This document shows positions 59,470-64,000 of a DNA stretch of 64,000 bases, piece after piece; within the stretch, counting starts at the first letter, position 1, and every line of letters starts with the position of its first letter. The notes below the pieces were generated by a model. It was given only the letters and a program-made list of their open reading frames with translations. It searched no databases and had not been told where the DNA came from. The stretch comes from Mycolicibacterium houstonense (GTDB taxonomy: Bacteria > Actinomycetota > Actinomycetes > Mycobacteriales > Mycobacteriaceae), in contig NZ_LT546207.1 in NCBI RefSeq assembly GCF_900078665.2, positions 924,802 to 988,801 on the forward strand, read 5' to 3'. Both the position numbers and the translations under genes were made by a program.

Positions 59470-62400
59470 ATGCCTGTTGGGCCCTACTGGTACGAGAACC
59501 TTGGTGAGGACCAGTTCCAGAAGCTGTGTCATGTTCTTATCGCCGGCAAGTACGACAAGGTCACGTGCTACCCCGTCGGGCAGAAGGATGGCGGGCGAGA
59601 CATCACGCAACAGAGCGGCTCCGGTGAAGTCGTGTACCAGGTCAAGTGGTCCAAAGATTCGGTGAAAAACCCTCTCACCTGGCTAGAGAATGCGGTCACC
59701 GGGGAGTCCGCCAAAATCAAGGCACGGGTAAAGGCCGGTGCAAACCGCTACGTTCTGATGACTTCAGTTGCTGGTACAGCGGCCGCTGCGACTGGCCCGA
59801 ATGAATTCGGCGCTGGCACTATCGACAAGCTCGACACGATGCTTGCTGGATACGCGACGGAGTACGGCCTGGACTCTATGGAGTGCTGGTGGCGCGACGA
59901 CATCGACGCATTGGTGTCTGCGCTGCCGCTATCGGTGCTGTGGCGGTTCCAAACGATGCTGGCCGGCCCTGAAGCAATGCGGTTTCTTCTATCGGCCGAC
60001 CAGGAGGAGTCCACTGAAGCCAGGCTCGCACTGCTGGTCCGCAAGGCTGTCCAAGCGCAGTGGTGGCAGGACGTCAAGGTGAAGTTCAAGCAAGCCGAAC
60101 TCGATAACGATGATCTCGAAGATCTGTTCGTTGACGTCAAGGCCTATCCGAACCCGACTCGAAATCTTGATCAGATCGCGGTCAGTCTGGTGGACCCGAA
60201 CCCTATCGGTGCGGTCGAATACTTGGTCCGCTCACAGAAGCCGTTCTCGCTCGTACGAGGCGAGCCAGGTCAGGGAAAATCGACTCTGGGTCAGTACCTT
60301 TCGCAGATCTATCGGTCGGAGTTCGTCCCAGACGAACCGGGAACTAAGATCAAGCGTCCTGCACTGAAGCCTGGCCAGTCTCGAGTCCCGTTGCGGATTG
60401 ACTTGCGTGACTATGGATCTTGGCTGGACGGCTGCGATCCATACGCGGACTCGACCTTGACTACGAAGTCACCGGCGAAGCTGCGAAAATCAGGCGCAAT
60501 CGAGCGATTCCTCGCGGTCTTCCTTGCGGCGCTCACCGAATCCGACAGCATCGACATCGCAACCGTCGATGATCTTCTACAACGGTTTCCGGTAATGATT
60601 GTGTTCGACGGCTTGGACGAGGTCGCTCATCGTCAGACGCGTCAACGAGTCGTCACCGAGATCGAGAAGTTCGTAGGCCGATGGAGGGGTGGTAGCACAG
60701 TCCCCCCAAAAATTGTTGTCACGACTAGGCCGAACAGCTCGGAGCTACCCGAACCCAGCGCCCAATGGTTTGAACCAATCTCACTGCTGAAGCTAGATCG
60801 TGAGCTACGCGTGAGCTACCTGCGGAAGTGGTGCGCTGCGCGCGGGATCGTCAACCACGCAAAACGCGAACTGATGCATAGTTTCGATTCACGTACCGCC
60901 GAGCCGCACATCGCGCAACTGGCGGAAAACCCAATGCAGTTGACGATCCTGCTCTATCTTCTGCACCTGCAAGGCCATTCAGTACCGGACAAGCGGACGC
61001 CGCTCTATGACGACTATATGAAGACCTTCTTGAACCGCGAGGCCGAGAAGAGTGCATCGGTGCGCGACAACCGGGACAACCTTGAGGAGGTGACCGCCTA
61101 TCTCGGTTGGCATTTGCAGGGGCTGGCCGAGCAGCAAGGTAGCAATGGACGGCTGGGCACCACCGACTTGAAGACGGAAATCTTCCGGTACTTGACGGCG
61201 GCCCAGAAGGACACGGCTTTAGTCGATGCGTTGTTCACCGACGTGACCGACCGAGTCTGGGCGCTGGCGAGCAAGTCGCAGGGGACGTTTGAGTTCGATG
61301 TGCAACCGGTACGCGAGTTCTTCGCCGCGAAATATCTCTCTCAGTACGCATCGGCGGATAAGTCGGAAGTACTCAAAGCCCTAATCCGGCGGCCGTTCTG
61401 GTTCAACACAAGCCGATTCTTTGCCGGATTTGCACACGCGAACGAGCTCGGCGGATTGGTTGACGGTCTCACGGAAGAGTTCATCGAGGCCAGACATCCG
61501 CTGTCGGAGCGCGTCGCAACGTGGACACTTCTGGCTGACGGCGTGTTCTCCTCCAAGACCACCGCCCAAAGGCGTGCGGTCGATCTGCTGTGTGATGACC
61601 TCAGTATCCGTCTGCTAAGGCACGGCAACGCTTCCTCCGAACCCTTGCCTACACTGCCGGCCGATCGTGGGTCGGCGATGTTGCGTGAGCGGTTGCTGGC
61701 TGCGGCAGCGGCACGGCCTGCCGAGGTCGTGTCACAGGAGCGGGTCAGCTTGGCGGCCAGCCTCGAAGCGGATGTGCATCCAGTGGGTCAGTGGTGGCTA
61801 GAGCATGCCCGGCCAATGTTCGGTGGCCCAGACGAATTGGCGTGGCTGCGTCTTGGCGCCCCGGTCGCTGCGGGACGCCTCCTCGACGAGATCAACGACC
61901 TTCCCGCACTTGCCCTCGCTGACTTTGCCGCGGTATCTGCAGGAGTCGCTGCTGGCATCGCGCCACTATCCGGGTCATCGGTCGAAAGTAAAATGGTGCG
62001 GGCGGTCCTAACCGGGCACTGTTCCGACGTTGTATCGCCGCGGACCGGTCTGGTCCCCGATCTTGTTAACGCGCTAGCGCCGCGTGAATTCATCGCCTTA
62101 GCCAAATCAGAGGACCGAAGTCTATTCGAGATGCGTTCCCCGCATTGTGATGAGCTGCTGCCAACGCTGAAGCGGCAGGATGCATTCCGGCGTCTCAAGA
62201 AGGTTGATCCGGTATTCGGCAAGGTGCAGAAAGCAATGAACAGGGTGCGCCTCTCGCCCAACACCGTTGCGCCTTGGAGCGATGCCGCCGAGCTTCTGCG
62301 TAGTGTTTACGGGCCGTCCTGGTTGTCCGCCGACATCGCCGTGATCGGCGCTGCGATCGACCTTAATAAGCGGCGTGATGTCGGACCGATGGACCCGAAG

Positions 62401-63090
62401 CGCTCGACGTTTGGCCCTGAGATCGACTATGGCCGCCTGGTCAATGACATCCGGCGAAATCGGAATCACATGCAGTGGTGGCTAGATCAGCGTATCGCGC
62501 TAACCGTGTCAGATCGCGCAGTGTGGGCCTTAGCCCTCGTCGCTGTCGCGGCTCCCACGGTTGTAGAGGCATGTTTGAGTGGGCTCAAGGAAGATACTGA
62601 CGCACTTGATTCCGGCCAACTGGCAGCTCTTTTGACCAGCTCCAGCCGGCTAGGACTGTCGCATATCAGTCGCCGACTGCCACCAGATCTTGCCGCGACG
62701 GCGATTGACCTTTCTCTTCCTGTCGGTCTGATGATTGCTCACCACACAGACATCATGATGGCTGAGCCGAATCTACTAGCTGCCTTTACACCTCGGGTCG
62801 CTGAGCAGGCGGCCAAATTCGGCCCCGCAGGATGGCCAGCCTTGCACATCGCAGGGGTTTCGCTGCTCAAGACCGAGTCGCATGACTGGCTCGCAGTGCT
62901 TGAGGCTCATGGCCCAGCCGCAGTTGGCGGGGTGGCGCAGGGCCCCATACCCGATGAACTCTGCAAGCGGATCCTGTCCACCCCTGATCGGTACCCGCTG
63001 CAGTGGGTACTGATTGCCGAGGCGTCCCGATCTTCGCGGAATACGGAAACCCCGCTGCTGTCCTCAGCCGGTTTGTGGTTCGAGGATTGA
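59470..63090 (+). CDS. Mrr-nuclease/NACHT ATPase, NLR-like anti-phage protein
   Basis: 1206 residues from ATG 59470, chosen because the folded domain starts MPVGPYWYENLGEDQFQKL; an in-frame ATG 59236 and the more upstream frame are possible. The N-terminal PD-(D/E)xK nuclease (Mrr-like) has GQKDGGRDI with Asp44 and VVYQVKW (Q57, K59). The NACHT core has Walker A GEPGQGKS (264-271) and Walker B MIVFDGLDEV (376-385), then a STAND-type helical region and a long C-terminal sensor of ~700 residues with no recognised repeats. By analogy with Avs/bNACHT proteins it would cut DNA on recognising a phage protein. Confidence 0.82.
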   Translation: MPVGPYWYENLGEDQFQKLCHVLIAGKYDKVTCYPVGQKDGGRDITQQSGSGEVVYQVKWSKDSVKNPLTWLENAVTGESAKIKARVKAGANRYVLMTSVAGTAAAATGPNEFGAGTIDKLDTMLAGYATEYGLDSMECWWRDDIDALVSALPLSVLWRFQTMLAGPEAMRFLLSADQEESTEARLALLVRKAVQAQWWQDVKVKFKQAELDNDDLEDLFVDVKAYPNPTRNLDQIAVSLVDPNPIGAVEYLVRSQKPFSLVRGEPGQGKSTLGQYLSQIYRSEFVPDEPGTKIKRPALKPGQSRVPLRIDLRDYGSWLDGCDPYADSTLTTKSPAKLRKSGAIERFLAVFLAALTESDSIDIATVDDLLQRFPVMIVFDGLDEVAHRQTRQRVVTEIEKFVGRWRGGSTVPPKIVVTTRPNSSELPEPSAQWFEPISLLKLDRELRVSYLRKWCAARGIVNHAKRELMHSFDSRTAEPHIAQLAENPMQLTILLYLLHLQGHSVPDKRTPLYDDYMKTFLNREAEKSASVRDNRDNLEEVTAYLGWHLQGLAEQQGSNGRLGTTDLKTEIFRYLTAAQKDTALVDALFTDVTDRVWALASKSQGTFEFDVQPVREFFAAKYLSQYASADKSEVLKALIRRPFWFNTSRFFAGFAHANELGGLVDGLTEEFIEARHPLSERVATWTLLADGVFSSKTTAQRRAVDLLCDDLSIRLLRHGNASSEPLPTLPADRGSAMLRERLLAAAAARPAEVVSQERVSLAASLEADVHPVGQWWLEHARPMFGGPDELAWLRLGAPVAAGRLLDEINDLPALALADFAAVSAGVAAGIAPLSGSSVESKMVRAVLTGHCSDVVSPRTGLVPDLVNALAPREFIALAKSEDRSLFEMRSPHCDELLPTLKRQDAFRRLKKVDPVFGKVQKAMNRVRLSPNTVAPWSDAAELLRSVYGPSWLSADIAVIGAAIDLNKRRDVGPMDPKRSTFGPEIDYGRLVNDIRRNRNHMQWWLDQRIALTVSDRAVWALALVAVAAPTVVEACLSGLKEDTDALDSGQLAALLTSSSRLGLSHISRRLPPDLAATAIDLSLPVGLMIAHHTDIMMAEPNLLAAFTPRVAEQAAKFGPAGWPALHIAGVSLLKTESHDWLAVLEAHGPAAVGGVAQGPIPDELCKRILSTPDRYPLQWVLIAEASRSSRNTETPLLSSAGLWFED

Positions 63091-64000
63091 CACAGCGTTC
63101 TCCGATCCGAAAGGAACGAAAGCGTGCCGGTGCTGTGAGCTGCGTACTGTTGTAGTCTCCGGTCGGCCAATGCTCGACGAAGCTGCGCTCCGTACAGGCG
63201 ACTCGGGCCCGTCGACCGTGTGAACTGACGAGTGTTGACACATAGCGTCAGCTGCTCAGCAAAGGCACTGGCAGGATGCAGAAGTTGATGCGCGGCATCA
63301 AACCGCCACGGTGATGACCGACCGGATTTGAACTGCGTCCGCAACCGGGCGTTAAAAGCTCAGGAGGGCACGTGAGGGACGTCTGGGTCGATATTCATCG
63401 TCGTGCGCGGTCGACTCTCCACGTCTGATGGTCGACTCTTCCGAAAAGCCACTCCTGAGCCTCATCCACAATACTCTTCGTTGCCGGTTTGTCGCGAACA
63501 TCGTGTCAACCCGTCGCCGACCCTAGCTGTCAGATCCAGTGTCACTCTCATCATTTCGCGGACTCGTGCCACCGAGTTCGGCCGTGCTCCGGGATGACGT
63601 GACGGTGACGGATAGTTGGGACGGTTGTCGAGCGCTGTAGACAATTCTCCCGCTGCCCGGAATGTCCGCGGAAAGGCGAGAGCGCGGGATACATTGCGCA
63701 ACAACATGCGATTGCAGGAACGCAGCTGTCGCTCTCCGATTTGGCCGGCCTATGCGGCCCGCGCCCGCGGCGGCTCGATACCGCGGGCGCGGGCGAGTGA
63801 GCCCGCGACTAGAGGTCAGGGTGGGGCAGTGGCCAAGCGTTAGGTCGCGCATGTCCGCGAGGATGCAGATGATGGCTCAAGACAGCTGCGTCGGTGTGCC
63901 GCCCGCGGCGAGCGACAGGGTTTCATATGTAGGTGACACTTCCCACCTCTTTGGCCGGCGCGTTGTGGCCACACCCAGCGTGACGCGGTGAAAGCCATGG
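63091..64000. other. Terminal stretch without a secure gene
   Basis: Only short overlapping frames occur on both strands. A segment at 63320-63370 read on the minus strand (CTTTTAA ... GTTCAAATCC ... CATCACC) looks like the 3' half of a tRNA-Lys(TTT), but its T-stem does not pair, so it is at most a remnant or an attachment-site copy. The 13-bp hairpin at 63758-63793 is described separately. No partial gene can be recognised at the window edge. Confidence 0.4.
63758..63793. repeat. Perfect 13-bp G/C hairpin
   Basis: CCCGCGCCCGCGG (63758-63770) and CCGCGGGCGCGGG (63781-63793) are perfect arms with a 10-nt loop. It is far stronger than usual intrinsic terminators of this window and is not next to a recognised gene end. 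Confidence 0.7.

Noticed and set aside
1..64000. CRISPR arrays, IS elements, rRNA or intact tRNA genes
   Set aside because: No regularly spaced direct repeats, transposase motifs or cloverleaf-forming sequences were recognised; a tRNAscan/ISEScan run would settle this.

Overview
The window is chromosomal DNA of a fast-growing mycobacterium (Mycolicibacterium-like). The evidence is high G+C over most of its length, many GTG/TTG starts, lipobox lipoproteins and small secreted proteins, a mycobacterial-type blaI-blaR pair, close relatives of KshA, HsaA, DesA1 and the Rv1733c family, and repeated DosR-type (GGGAC-N4-GTCCC) boxes. The species cannot be fixed from the sequence. No IS element, CRISPR array or intact tRNA/rRNA gene was found.

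1-20.8 kb is ordinary metabolic and transport sequence. It holds the 3' end of xylulokinase overlapping a metallo-beta-lactamase-fold gene, a thioesterase, an M42 peptidase, GtrA, a broken TetR gene in front of an EamA exporter, a complete potA-D-B-C polyamine ABC operon (potA apparently starting at CTG), an MFS exporter, an isopropylmalate-dehydrogenase-like enzyme, two alpha/beta hydrolases, a nuclease-fold protein, a four-LysM protein, small secreted proteins and trpB2.

20.8-26.3 kb looks like an envelope-stress unit: L,D-transpeptidase, multicopper oxidase, blaI-blaR and an NlpC/P60 protein, with the element CTACGTA (or its complement) in three of the promoter regions. 26.3-37.7 kb carries an oxidoreductase, regulator/target pairs with visible operators (TetR/PhyH-like, TetR/AurF-like, MerR/SRPBCC), lipoproteins including one built of 9-residue repeats, a GNAT, a TipA-like MerR and an M28 peptidase.

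37.8-55.5 kb is a dormancy (DosR/DevR-type) island. About a dozen boxes sit in front of a universal stress protein, an AurF-like oxygenase with a flavin monooxygenase, kshA-hsaA-(broken hsaC), an MBL-Rieske protein, ctaD-nrdF, an Rv1733c-like membrane protein, a DesA1-like desaturase and a CBS protein. Two paralogous ~115-125 nt structured RNAs (37.81-37.94 and 54.34-54.45 kb), each behind its own box, look like DosR-controlled sRNAs. A whiB gene also lies inside the island.

55.7-63.1 kb has lower G+C and is a probable anti-phage island. Four minus-strand genes (TIR-like, TIR, stand-alone SLOG, TIR-like) resemble a rearranged Thoeris-type NAD+/nucleotide-signalling system. Divergent from them is a 1206-residue Mrr-nuclease/NACHT ATPase (Avs/NLR-like). 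The last 0.9 kb has no convincing gene but contains a 13-bp perfect GC hairpin.
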